Shown: positions 20,547 through 29,466 of the stretch, piece after piece
Numbering within the stretch: the first letter of the stretch is position 1
Layout of the letters: the number at the start of each line of letters is the position of its first letter
NCBI GenBank assembly: GCA_001586965.3
Contig: LUCW03000270.1
Coordinates: 1 to 31,784 of the forward strand
Origin: Sphaeroforma sirkka
Taxonomy: Eukaryota; Opisthokonta; Ichthyosporea; Ichthyophonida
Direction of reading: 5' to 3'
Length of the DNA: 31,784 nucleotides
The notes under the pieces: model-generated
The model's database searches: none
Told to the model about the DNA's origin: nothing
What the model saw: the letters and a program-made list of their open reading frames with translations, nothing else
Made by a program: the position numbers and the translations under genes

Positions 20547-20770
20547 TGTGAATTTCTCAACTCTGTGAAAGTGCTCTTTATTTCCTTTTGTACTCTGTAT
20601 TTATACTATTTTTCGTCAAAATTGAACGGCCCTTTCGGCTCGAAAATTTCTTTTGCCAAAGAAATTCTAACGGACGTGCGCGGTCTATTTTAGATTCCAT
20701 CTCTAAAAATACAAACACAATTTATTCAAATACACTTAAACTTCTAAGACTCATAACTCAATGAATATTC
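20547..20770 (-). mobile_element. Antisense Copia-C LTR fragment inside integrase (unit 1)
   Basis: 224 bp matching the 3' half of the Copia-C LTR in reverse orientation. Its left edge, TGTGAATTTCTCAACTC, coincides with the LTR terminus (TGTGAATTTTTCAACTC at 25521) apart from one base, directly after the HSDR codons of integrase. It ends at GAATATTC, after which RT sequence follows. It replaces the integrase C-terminus and the RT fingers. Confidence 0.85.
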
Positions 20771-20771
20771 T

Positions 20772-21401
20772 ACGGACCCTTGTCTCTTTATTCGGAAGAA
20801 CTGCTTTCTGGTACTTTATGTTGATGACGGTTTGATATTTTCGACTTCACGTCGAATGGGGGAGAAGATATTGAAGAAGATCTAGACAGAGTTCGACGTC
20901 AAGTCGATGGGGTCTCCACGGTTTTTCCTCGGATGGAAAACTGATATGTCTGAAAGAGAAATTTTCATCTCGCAGCCGGCATATATTGAGAAGCTAGCGC
21001 AGAAGTATGGACTATTGAAAAGGGTCAGTACACCTATGAGTACATCTTTCGACGTGAATCGGCCTGGTACATTGGTGCAGGATTCAGACTACCGTGGTAT
21101 CATAGGTTCCCTTATGTTTGCAGCTGTGGGTACGCGTCCTGATATTGCTTTTGCGACAAGTTCACTGAGCCGATACCTTGACCAGCCGACTAAGGCGAGA
21201 GAGGCTGCCGCAAGAAATCTGTGCGGATACTTGGAGGCTACCAAACACTGGGGAATCTTCTATGAAGCCGGGAACGACTTGAAACTTTGTGCGTATGCCG
21301 ATGCAAGCTATGGAGGCGAAGAAGACAAACGATCTCGTTCTGGCTATCTGGTATTCATCACAAATGCCCCAGTCTACTGGTTTAGCTCTTCTCATTCCTA
21401 A
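20772..21401 (+). pseudogene. Copia-C RT palm and RNase H N-part (unit 1)
   Basis: Starts inside RT at TDPCLFIRKNCFLVLYVDDG with the catalytic YVDD at 20817-20828. After an in-frame TAG near 20882 it runs TEFDVKSMG and FFLGWKTDMSEREIFISQPA, then YRGIIGSLMFAAVGTRPDIA and into RNase H (YADASYGGE, KRSRSGYLVF). The frame ends artificially at PVYWFSSSHS because the RNase H is joined at ACTGG to a protease-region sequence, the start of the next tandem unit. The remaining RNase H and any 3' LTR are absent. Confidence 0.85.
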
Positions 21402-21928
21402 GGCGGGTGTTCAACTTTTTATCCGTACGACAGCTTGTTAAAAAAAAACGGCTGGAAGGCGACGTGCGAGAAGAACGACTGCACATTATTTGATCCGCAG
21501 GGTTGTTTGGTGAAAGCAACGGTTAGACAAGGGCTATACATCGTTTCCCTGAGGGATCTGAAGTCACCCGTGAACCGAACACATTCGGGTACAAAGATTA
21601 TCGATGAAGATAAGGCCCTTGTGGCATCCGATGATGGTGAAGCAGATATGCTCATGTGGCATCATAGACTTGGCCATGTAAGCTTGGAACTGATGAAAGA
21701 GACAATTGTTTGCGCAGGAATGGAGAAAGTTAGCAGACGTTGGGGTGAGAAGCTTCCCTTCTGTAGAGCTTGCGTGCAAGGCAAGTTGACACGGGCCAGA
21801 ATTACTCGCAAGTTGGTCCGGTTGAAGGGTAAACGTAAATTTGTGGTTCTAGAAGTTCCGGGATCGAAGCTGTACAGACAAACGATCTCGTTCTGGCTAT
21901 CTGGTATTCATCACAAATGCCCCAGTCT
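21376..21928 (+). pseudogene. Copia-C unit 2 (pre-integrase, deleted)
   Basis: Holds the C-terminal protease region and an undamaged pre-integrase block (MLMWHHRLGHVSLELMKETI to CRACVQGKL). At 21875/21876 the sequence jumps from integrase GSKLY to the RNase H KRSRSGYLVF region, deleting about 970 bp including the antisense LTR and RT. An extra run of A near 21445 shifts the frame relative to unit 1. Confidence 0.85.
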
Positions 21929-22622
21929 ACTGGTTTAGCTCTTCTCATTCCTAAGGCGGGTGTTCAACTTTTATCCGTACGACAGCTTGTTAAAAAACGG
22001 CTGGAAGGCGACGTGCGCGAGAAGAACGACTGCACATTATTTGATCCGCAGGGTTGTTTGGTGAAAGCAACGGTTAGACAAGGGCTATACATCGTTTCCC
22101 TGAGGGATCTGAAGTCACCCGTGAACCGAACACATTCGGGTACAAAGATTATCGATGAAGATAAGGCCCTTGTGGCATCCGATGATGGTGAAGCAGATAT
22201 GCTCATGTGGCATCATAGACTTGGCCATGTAAGCTTGGAACTGATGAAAGAGACAATTGTTTGCGCAGGAATGGAGAAAGTTAGCAGACGTTGGGGTGAA
22301 AGCTTCCTTCTGTAGAGCTTGCGTGCAAGGCAAGTTGACACGGGCCAGAATTACTCGCAAGTTGGTCCGGTTGAAGGGTAAACGTAAATTTGTGGTTCTA
22401 GAAGTTCCGGGATCGAAGCTGTACGTAGATATCTTCGAGACCTCGAAGACACCGTCACTCACTGGAAAACAATTCGGTCTCCAGGTTCTTGAGGATGCAA
22501 CGGACCACTACTGGTGTTTGGGCCTGAAGCACAAGAGTGATGCGACTGCTGCAATGCGTCACTTGCTGGACACTGAATTTGCAGTGTTGAAGCGATTCCC
22601 GAAGAAGGCTCATAGCGATAGA
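21929..22622 (+). pseudogene. Copia-C unit 3, pre-integrase and integrase N-part
   Basis: As in unit 1: protease C-terminal region, HHRLGH/CRAC pre-integrase motif, and integrase core with YVDIFETS and HSDR. The pre-integrase frame has a short deletion (GAAAGCTTCCTTCTG near 22298) that shifts the frame between the His and Cys halves of the zinc motif. The integrase Glu is again absent because antisense LTR follows. Confidence 0.85.
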
Positions 22623-22847
22623 TGTGAATTTCTCAACTCTGTGAAAGTGCTCTTTATTTCCTTTTTGTACTCTGTATTTATACTATTTTTCGTCAAAATT
22701 GAACGGCCCTTTCGGCTCGAAAATTTCTTTTGCCAAAGAAATTCCAACGGACGTGCGCGGTCTATTTTAGATTCCATCTCTAAAAATACAAACACAATTT
22801 ATTCAAATACACTTAAACTTCTAAGACTCATAACTCAATGAATATTC
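22623..22847 (-). mobile_element. Antisense Copia-C LTR fragment (unit 3)
   Basis: Same fragment with the same two breakpoints as 20547-20770, so it was duplicated with the unit and not inserted twice. Differs by an extra T and TTCCAACGG for TTCTAACGG. Confidence 0.85.
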
Positions 22848-22848
22848 T

Positions 22849-23464
22849 ACGGACCCTTGTCTCTTTATTCGGAAGAACTGCTTTCTGGTACTTTATGTTG
22901 ATGACGGTTTGATATTTTCGACTTCACGTCGAATGGGGAGAAGATATTGAAGAAGATCTAGACAGAGTTCGACGTCAAGTCGATGGGGTCTCCACGGTTT
23001 TTTCCTCGGATGGAAAACTGATATGTCTGAAAGAGAAATTTTCATCTCGCAGCCGGCATATATTGAGAAGCTAGCGCAGAAGTATGGACTATTGAAAAGG
23101 GTCAGTACACCTATGAGTACATCTTTCGACGACGAATCGGCCTGGTACATTGGTGCAGGATTCAGACTACCGTGGTATCATAGGTTCCCTTATGTTTGCA
23201 GCTGTGGGTACGCGTCCTGATATTGCTTTTGCGACAAGTTCACTGAGCCGATACCTTGACCAGCCGACTAAGGCGAGAGAGGCTGCCGCAAGAAATCTGT
23301 GCGGATACTTGGAGGCTACCAAACACTGGGGAATCTTCTATGAAGCCGGGAACGACTTGAAACTTTGTGCGTATGCCGATGCAAGCTATGGAGGCGAAGA
23401 AGACAAACGATCTCGTTCTGGCTATCTGGTATTCATCACAAATGCCCCAGTCTACTGGGTTTAG
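22849..23464 (+). pseudogene. Copia-C RT palm and RNase H N-part (unit 3)
   Basis: Same content as 20772-21401, with YVDD at 22894-22905. One G fewer near 22939 and a GAC insertion near 23130 change the frame at FDDESAW, so the RT and RNase H parts (23023-23220 and 23150-23464) are in different frames. The RNase H segment includes GTRPDIAFATSSLSRYLDQP and YADASYGGEEDKRSRSGYLV, ending at PVYWV and a TAG made by the junction with unit 4. Confidence 0.85.
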
Positions 23465-23975
23465 CTCTTCTCATTCCAGGCGGGTGTTCAACTTTTATCC
23501 GTACGACAGCTTGTGAAAAACGGCTGGAAGGCGACGTTTGAAGAACGACTGCACATTATTTGATCCGCAGGGTGGTTTTGGTGAAAGCAACGGTTAGACA
23601 AGGGCTACACATCGTTTCCCTGAAGGATCTGAAGTCACCCGTGAACCGAACACATTCGGGTACAAAGATTATCGATGAAGATAAGGTTCTTGTGGCATCC
23701 GATGATGGTGAAGCAGATATGCTCATCGGATGCCACAAGAACCTTATCTTCATCGATAATCTTTGTACCCGAATGTGTTCGGTTCACGGGTGACTTCAGA
23801 TCCTTCAGGGAAACGATGTAGCCCCTTGTCTAACCGTTGCTTTCACCAAACCACCCTGCGGATCAAATAATGTGCAGTCGTTCTTCGCACGTCGCCTTCC
23901 AGCCGTTCTTAACAAGCTGTCGTACGGATAAAAGTTGAACACCCGCCTTAGGAACGAGAAGAGCTAAACCAGTCT
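23454..23975. repeat. Fold-back inverted repeat, 17-nt spacer (unit 4 and start of minus arm)
   Basis: 23454-23705 and 23723-23975 are inverted copies separated by TGGTGAAGCAGATATGC. Three variants are shared by both arms and absent from units 1-3: GGTTCTTG for GGCCCTTG, CTGAAGGATC for CTGAGGGATC, and GGTGG for GGTTG. At the turn, TCAT is common to both strands. Confidence 0.9.
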
Positions 23976-24300
23976 CAGGACAGCCGCGCAACTCTCCTCA
24001 CCATCTGCATGTAGTTTAGTGTTGCCAAGCCCGGTCAATCGCTTGTTAGAGGGTTTCACAGCAGACAGAGCATCCTCCAATACTACAACATGCTTGCTGG
24101 CACCTGTGTCAACCACAAGCTCGTTAGCAGATGAGACCAGATCACCCACGCCCAGAAATGCATACGCCGATTGTTCGCTGATTATGTTCTCCAATTCAGC
24201 TTCAGCGATTGAAGTGACGGATCCATCCACAAGTAGATCATCCTCGGCAAAGGTGTCATCATCGTCGAGTGTAGCACAGTTATCTTCATCTGTAGCTGAG
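23723..24300 (-). pseudogene. Copia-C protease region (minus arm)
   Basis: Reverse-orientation copy of 19480-20110 without the 41-bp gypsy patch: acidic linker, LVVDTGASKHVVVLEDALSA with the catalytic DTG near 24118-24110, then the protease C-terminal region up to the fold-back. Small indels (for example near 23985 and 23885) break the frame. It is the direct continuation of unit 4 on the opposite strand, so it is the 5' half of the same kind of element read the other way. Confidence 0.8.
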
Positions 24301-25334
24301 ATAGAGCCACCCTGAACTTCATAATCCGAAAAAAACCTCCAGATAGCAACCCGGGTGGAGCATCCAATTCATCATCAAATTTGCTCTCGGCATCGGAAGA
24401 ATCAGAATCGGTGGAATCACACATCAAGGCCGGCATACCATCATCACTGTCGGAATCTCCGTTATCACCGATCGCCATCAATCCAAATCCGAAATAGCCA
24501 TTGTCATCATCATTCTCATCGTCGAGATCTGGGCAGTCTCGTTTGATATGCCCTGGTTTCTTGCAATTCAAACACGCCATCTTACCACGACAATTACAGC
24601 CTGAGTATGCCCGGGCTTAAGGCACTTGAAACAAGTAAGCTCCCGGCCATCTCTACTACCAAAGTCACCTCTTGGTCGGTCGAAACCACCTCCTCGTCGA
24701 CCCTTTTTTTGGGCTTGGTGGTTACCCTTGGGGTATCGTCCATTAGCATAAAGACCGATATCTTCCTCGTTGTTGTCATCATCGTAGATACCGAGTCCAG
24801 TCTCAAACACAATGGCGGCTTCCTTCATTTGCTCATAGCTGAATCGATTTCCGTTTGCAAACTTCGCATTCAAGTCAATCTTCAGCGGCGCAAACTGACG
24901 TGGAATTCATGAAGGATATGCGTTTCCGAATGTTAGTCAACTCATCCCCCTGACCTGCAAGCTGGCCAAATAAAATCTCACATCGGTCGGCGAGTTCAGC
25001 AACATTTTCGCCATCGTTCATCTTCATCCTATCTAACTTCTGAGTCAACGCGTCCAGATTGGCCTCCGTCTGGCGGTTCATTGCGGTAGCGATCTGGGCC
25101 AAGGCAACTGCAGGGTTATCAGTGTTACGGACGTATCCAAGACAACTAACTGTCTTCAACGCTCTGGACAATCATGGAGTAGGCAATCTCCCTCTCACGG
25201 TCTGTAGCGGCATTGAAGACAGCCTTTTTCCTTCAGCTTAGCTTCCATTTTCAACTTCCAGTTCGGGTAGCCGGTGGCATCCTTCAGTTTGGGCTCCACG
25301 TACTTCATCCTCTCGGTTTGGTGATCAGTGGTCT

Positions 25335-25460
25335 CTCTCTATCTCAAATCAGCGCTCTCTCTCTCTCTCTCTCAAATCAGCGCTCTCTAGCTCTCTCTCT
25401 CTCTCTCTCAAATCAGCGTTCTCTAGCTCTCTCTCTCTCTCTCTTTTCTCTCTCTCTTAG
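25335..25460 (-). repeat. Gag-coding (GA)n minisatellite
   Basis: On the plus strand, CT runs alternate with CAAATCAGCG(C/T)TCTCTAG three times; the plus-strand gag copy (18369-18450) has two such units with a shorter GA run. It encodes an Arg/Glu-rich repeat, so copy number alters gag length. Confidence 0.85.
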
Positions 25461-25498
25461 GCACTCGAGTCCTTGGTCTCCAAAAATTCCAAGCTTTT

Positions 25499-25518
25499 AG
25501 TCCCGTCCGCTGCTTCCA
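25499..25518 (-). promoter_or_regulatory. Copia-C primer binding site (minus arm)
   Basis: Reverse complement of the site at 18309-18328, identical in all 20 bases, immediately downstream of the LTR end. Confidence 0.6.
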
Positions 25519-25970
25519 TGTGAATTTTTCAACTCTGTGAAAGTGCTCTTTATTTCATTTTGTACTTTGTATTTATACTATTTTTCGTCAAAATTGAACG
25601 GCCCTTTCGGCTCGAAAATTTCTTTTGCCAAAGAAATTCAACGGACGTGCGCGGTCTATTTTTTAGATTCCATCTCTAAAAAAATACAAACACAATTTCT
25701 TCAAATACACTTAAACTTCTAAGACTCATAACTCAATGAATATTCACTCAAACAACTTGAATAAGGTATCATATGAAAGGAAAAAGCATTTACTATCAAA
25801 TGACACCTGTAACAAAATTACACAATTAATAGGTCAAACACAATCGGCCTAGGAAACACATTCGTAAACACAACATACAAAAACATACTTAGATAAGTGG
25901 TTCCTCGATGGACTAGGTCTGAGTCCAACACTTAAACATCATTCACCTTTGACAATATGATTTTTCTACA
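25519..25970 (-). mobile_element. Copia-C LTR (minus arm)
   Basis: 452 bp from TGTAGAAAAATC (25970) to GAAAAATTCACA (25519), differing from the plus LTR by small indels and substitutions including the terminal TTCACA versus TTAACA. Its TG end abuts protease coding sequence of another copy at ...CATGTTGTTGTATT, an exact LTR terminus as expected from an integration event. Confidence 0.85.
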
Positions 25971-26276
25971 AATACTACAACATGCTTGCTGGCACCTGTG
26001 TCAACCACAAGCTCGTTAGCAGATGAGACCAGATCACCCACGCCCAGCAATGCATACGCCGATTGTTCGCTGATTATGTTCCTTAATTCAGCTTCAGCGA
26101 TTGAAGTGACGGATCCATCCACAAGTAGATCATCCTCGGCAAAGGTGTCATCATCGTCGAGTGTAGCACAGTTATCTTCATCGGTAGCTGAGATAGAGCC
26201 ACCCTGAACTTCATAATCCGATGAAAAACCTCCAGATAGCAACCCGGGTGGAGCATCCAATTCATCATTATAGAGG
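25971..26276 (-). pseudogene. Copia-C gag tail and protease start interrupted by an LTR
   Basis: Encodes DELDAPPGLLSGGFSSDYEV, the acidic linker and LVVDTGASKHVVV, then stops exactly where the minus-arm LTR starts. The sequence on the other side of this insertion is not in the window. Its upstream end is fused at DELD to unrelated sequence at about 26270. This is therefore the remnant of a host copy into which another Copia-C element inserted. Confidence 0.8.
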
Positions 26277-26540
26277 CGAACTACGATTCCACAACTCGAG
26301 CTTATAGGCGAGTATAACTCCAGCGGATACCCTAGCTTTTGGGGGGGGTGAAAACATACCAGCACAGCCGGGATGGTTCAAAAGACTAGTTTCCAAGGCA
26401 CGAACTTACTCAGCAGAAGGATTTCACTAGTTTATATATATATATATATTGTTTAATTTACACTACTAGTTTTATATGTTTAATTTCCAATAGTTTAAGA
26501 GGTCATTTATTTTTAAAGCTCTTCAATCACTGGTGACGTT
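26271..26540 (-). other. Unassigned part of the chimeric block, copy 1
   Basis: Includes a (TA)n tract and a G run (26340-26348). The minus strand has an open frame running into copia gag (LGYPLELYSPISSSCGIVVR before DELDAPPG), but I recognise no family. Confidence 0.3.
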
Positions 26541-26692
26541 TTAGCTTGAGGAGAGTGTAGTAAAAGTCCCCTTAAACAAAGTCGCTTTTAAGACTTCTTT
26601 AACGAGTTTAGCATGTTCATGTGCTGTCTTTGTAAAGATAAGTATATCATCTAAATATACTGATACGTTATCCGACAGGTCCGTATTATCAG
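26541..26692 (-). pseudogene. Gypsy-G RT palm fragment, copy 1
   Basis: The minus strand encodes DNVSVYLDDILIFTKTAHEH followed by AKLVKEVLKATLFKG and a TAA. This is the Ty3/gypsy RT active-site block (YLDD at 26657-26646, then the conserved I-L-I-F-S/T and E-H-x-x-H/L-V-x-x-V-L). It is cut on the upstream side by the 150-bp LTR-like sequence. The residues differ from Gypsy-F (YIDDIVIAS), so it is a second gypsy lineage. About 50 codons remain. Confidence 0.8.
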
Positions 26693-26845
26693 TGTGGAGT
26701 TAGAATTTGTTTACAATTAATTCACACGAGGTGAATTATTTGTAGACCACGTAGACAATCAAATATAAGAATAAATATACCGCACTGAGCCTCTGGGGGG
26801 ACTCAGTAGGTTTTTAGTATCGTATTTTTTGATGTGCTTACTACA
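26693..26845 (-). mobile_element. 150-bp LTR-like sequence, copy 2
   Basis: TG...CA-ended sequence lying between the gypsy RT fragment and the Arg/Tyr/Asp-rich gag tail; homologous to 15322-15472. It contains AAATATAAGAATAAATA and a GAGTC/GACTC palindrome. It could be a short (TRIM-size) LTR. Confidence 0.55.
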
Positions 26846-26893
26846 TAGTCAGTATCCACCTCTGGAATCTCTATCTGACTGATCATTGACCTC

Positions 26894-27279
26894 CTAGTTG
26901 TCGACTGTAGGGTTAATTGTGGAGAATGCAATCTGTCTGTTTGCAGGTAGCTGATTATCAGATACTTGTGCTGACATAGCTTTGTCTTGTCTGCCTTCCT
27001 GAGATTGGCGTCGATTGCTCTGGGATCTGTATGATCTGTCAATGTCTTGTGCTCGTTGGGTATCTCGTGAATATCTACCTTCGTCGTAGTTGCGTCTATT
27101 GTACCTATCTACTCGGTAATCCTGTTGGTCCTGATCATCGTGATTATCGTAGCGGTAATGGTAGCTGTTGTTTCTGTTGTACTGTTCCATACGAGTACGA
27201 TAGTCGTGGTTCGAATCAGGTCGGCGATGCTTGTTATTGTTCTTGCACTTAACTCTATAGTCTCTCATGTCATGACGAT
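26894..27279 (-). pseudogene. Arg/Tyr/Asp-rich gag-like C-terminus (Gypsy-G)
   Basis: From NRHDMRDYRVKCK the minus frame continues for about 128 residues dominated by Arg, Asp, Asn, Tyr and Gln (YRYDNHDDQDQQDYRVDRYN, then SNRRQSQEGRQDKAMSAQ) to a TAG at about 26894. Such basic low-complexity tails are common at the RNA-binding end of gypsy Gag; no CCHC knuckle is present, so the assignment is inferential. Its N-terminal side is fused to a shifted frame of copia gag at 27280. The last part is duplicated at about 28118-27998. Confidence 0.45.
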
Positions 27280-27364
27280 TCATCGGTAGCTGAGATAGAG
27301 CCACCCTGAACTTCATAATCCGATGAAAAACCTCCAGATAGCAACCCGGGTGGAGCATCCAATT

Positions 27365-27644
27365 CATCATTATAGAGGCGAACTACGATTCCACAACTCG
27401 AGCTTATAGGCGAGTATAACTCCAGCGGATACCCTAGCTTTTTGGGGGGTGAAAACATACCAGCACAGCCGGGATGGTTCAAAAGACTAGTTTCCAAGGC
27501 ACGAACTTACTCAGCAGAAGGATTTCACTAGTTTATATATATATATATATATTGTTTAATTTACACTACTAGTTTTATATGTTTAATTTCCAATAGTTTA
27601 AGAGGTCATTTATTTTTTAAAGCTCTTCAATCACTGGTGACGTT
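27365..27644 (-). other. Unassigned part of the chimeric block, copy 2
   Basis: Second copy of 26271-26540 with a shorter G run and a longer TA tract; the copia gag piece before it (27364-27284, minus) is likewise duplicated. Confidence 0.3.
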
Positions 27645-27796
27645 TTAGCTTGAGGAGAGTGTAGTAAAAGTCCCTTAAACAAAGTCGCTTTTAAGACTTC
27701 TTTAACGAGTTTAGCATGTTCATGTGCTGTCTTTTGTAAAGATAAGTATATCATCTAAATATACTGATACGTTATCCGACAGGTCCGTATTATCAG
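27645..27796 (-). pseudogene. Gypsy-G RT palm fragment, copy 2
   Basis: Second copy of the YLDD fragment (YLDD at 27761-27750). One extra T near 27734 and one C fewer near 27672 break the frame that is intact in copy 1. Confidence 0.8.
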
Positions 27797-27945
27797 TGTG
27801 GAGTTAGAATTTGTTTACAATTAATTCACACGAGGTGAATTATTTGTAGACCACGTAGACAATCAAATATAAGAATAAATATACCGCACTGAGCCTCTGG
27901 GGGACTCAGTAGGTTTTAGTATCGTATTTTGATGTGCTTACTACA
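27797..27945 (-). mobile_element. 150-bp LTR-like sequence, copy 3
   Basis: Second copy of 26693-26845, differing in G and T run lengths. Confidence 0.55.
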
Positions 27946-28172
27946 TAGTCAGTATCCACCTCTGGAATCTCTATCTGACTGATCATTGACCTCCTAGTTG
28001 TCGACTGTAGGGTTAATTGTGGAGAATGCAATCTGTCTGTTTGCAGGTAGCTGATTATCAGATACTTGTGCTGACATAGCTTTGTCTTGTCTGCCTTCCT
28101 GAGATTGGCGTCGATTGCACACCAAACCATACCTATGAGACGTGGGAGTCGGTAGCCGATCATGCATGAGAG

Positions 28173-28570
28173 GTGAGGGTGTCTGAGTCGGATAGGAGCT
28201 TCATATTTGTTACCACGATTGGAGCAGTGATGGCATTACAAGACCCATTGCTGACGTCAGACAACCGAGTCTATATTCAGGTACAAATCAACGGACGTAC
28301 GTTCAAAGCCTTGATAGACACGGGAGCAAATAGAAGTTGTATCTCACAGACATCCGCAGACCTCCTTGGCCGACCAATAACTCCGGCACCACCTGGGTCA
28401 TTTATATATTTAGCTGACAAGGCGGTGCGAACTCCTCGACTGGGGACGACGGAAGCGGTACCTATAAGGTACGGTACCAGAATTATCGACGGTTCATTAG
28501 AATTGATGAACTTGCCGACGGGTATAGATGTTATAGTGGGGCAAGATATGTTGAAAGGCTTTGGGCCTAT
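28173..28570 (+). pseudogene. Gypsy-F aspartic protease
   Basis: The frame is open from 28173. ALIDTGANRSCIS holds the catalytic DTG (28317-28325), followed by the flap region and VIVGQDMLKGFG, the I-x-G-x-D-x-L block typical of retropepsins. It would cleave the Gag-Pol polyprotein. The start shown is only the first open codon; the real protein begins upstream in gag, most of which is lost (ETWESVADHA then a TGA precede it). After GFG the frame must shift +1 to enter RT at GLYIGGIQSP, while the protease frame itself stays open to 28760. Confidence 0.8.
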
Positions 28571-29466
28571 ACATAGGCGGTATCCAATCGCCACTTGCAC
28601 CAATAGACCCCACAGAACTAGAAGAGCTCCTCGAACCCATAACACGCCGACAAGCACCTACCACGACGGAACCCGTCGATGTACGCGAACGGTTGGCACA
28701 GGATTTGGAAGCCAATGCGAAAATTGTCGACAACGCGCGCTGTCGTCTGGAAGGGAGTGAGGTAACCATCCCAGTAACCCATGAACAAGCGTTGCAGATG
28801 CGGCGATCGGCGCGTAACTTCGTATCCGATCGATGGCTCCCCTATGTGGATGAACAAGTGAAGAAGTGGTTGACGGATTTGGTGATCACGAAACGAACGA
28901 CACCAACGACTGTTAATCTTCCTCTCCTTGCGGTACCGACATTCGATGCGGAAGGCAACGTCAAGAAGGTACGCGTGTGTTTAGACATGCGTGCCGTTAA
29001 CGCGCTTATTCCTGGTGACCAGTTCCTGATCCCCAAGGTCAACGAACTCATATCTCGCCTCAAGAGTAAGAAGTACTACACGACGCTGGACATATCGGCT
29101 GCATACCACAGGCTGCCCATCCATCCAGACTCACAATACTTATTTAGCTTTACACACGAACGTTATCAGTACTCGTTCACATCAGCACCGTTCGGTCTTC
29201 ATGTACTCACGCAGCAGTTCCAACGTACCTTGAGTACAATACTTGATGGCTTACCGGTTCACCACTATATCGATGACATAGTTATCGCCAGTGACGGTTA
29301 TGACGAACACGTTAGGACGGTGCAGAAGGTGATACAACGCTTAACATACCACAGTTTTAAGCTTAACCCTGCCAAGTGCCACTTCGCTATCTCCGAAGTC
29401 ATGATCCTAGAGAAGAAAGTATCGGCACAAGGCATTGACATTGACATGAAAAGCAGGCCAAGCTGA
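28561..29466 (+). pseudogene. Gypsy-F reverse transcriptase
   Basis: 301 open codons. VRVCLDMRAVNALIPGDQFL is the first conserved block, YYTTLDISAAYHRLPIHPDS holds the first catalytic Asp, then SAPFGL, and HHYIDDIVIASDGYDEHV contains the catalytic YIDD (29266-29277); KLNPAKCHFAISEV is the K-C-x-F block. All RT catalytic residues are present. The frame ends at MKSRPS by a 1-nt shift just before EKQAKLIDWPTP, which begins the next domain. The linker before RT (LEPITRRQAPTTTEPVDVRE) is hydrophilic. Active-site conservation suggests a recently active family. Confidence 0.9.

Larger units (their letters stand above)
19855..23726. repeat. Copia-C tandem array, unit about 1.52 kb
   Basis: Unit 1 19855-21375, unit 2 21376-21928 (internally deleted), unit 3 21929-23453, unit 4 23454 to about 23726 (cut by an inversion). 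Every junction joins the RNase H sequence ...GTCTACTGG to the protease-region sequence ACTGGTTTAGCTCTTC, sharing ACTGG. The antisense LTR fragment is carried inside units 1 and 3. Confidence 0.9.
24182..25519 (-). pseudogene. Copia-C gag (minus arm)
   Basis: Begins at an ATG overlapping the LTR/primer-site boundary (25519-25517), reads MEAADGTKSLEFLETKDSSA and a TAA; the plus copy has an extra TAG at codon 10. The following Arg/Glu and NANLR-type repeat is expanded to three units (25335-25460 region). It shares with the plus copy the TAG in VEDS-stop near 25150 and the frameshift near 24890. Both CCHC knuckles are readable: CFKCLKPGHTQA near 24640, frameshifted before its last Cys, and intact CLNCKKPGHIKRDC at about 24575-24534. 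The Asp/Ser-rich tail ends near 24330. Confidence 0.8.
26177..28118. repeat. Duplicated chimeric block, period about 1103 bp
   Basis: 26177-27018 and 27280-28118 are near-identical direct repeats differing mostly in homopolymer length. Copy 1 continues into the Arg/Tyr/Asp-rich gag (27019-27279), copy 2 into the start of Gypsy-F. The second copy begins at TTCATCGG, which is common to both sides of the junction. Confidence 0.9.

Noticed and set aside
20563..20693. Apparent integrase C-terminal extension rich in Phe and Ser
   Set aside because: It is translated antisense LTR sequence, not protein-coding in origin.
26340..26348. G-run as a possible G-quadruplex or regulatory site
   Set aside because: A single G run whose length differs between the two repeat copies, most likely a homopolymer artefact.
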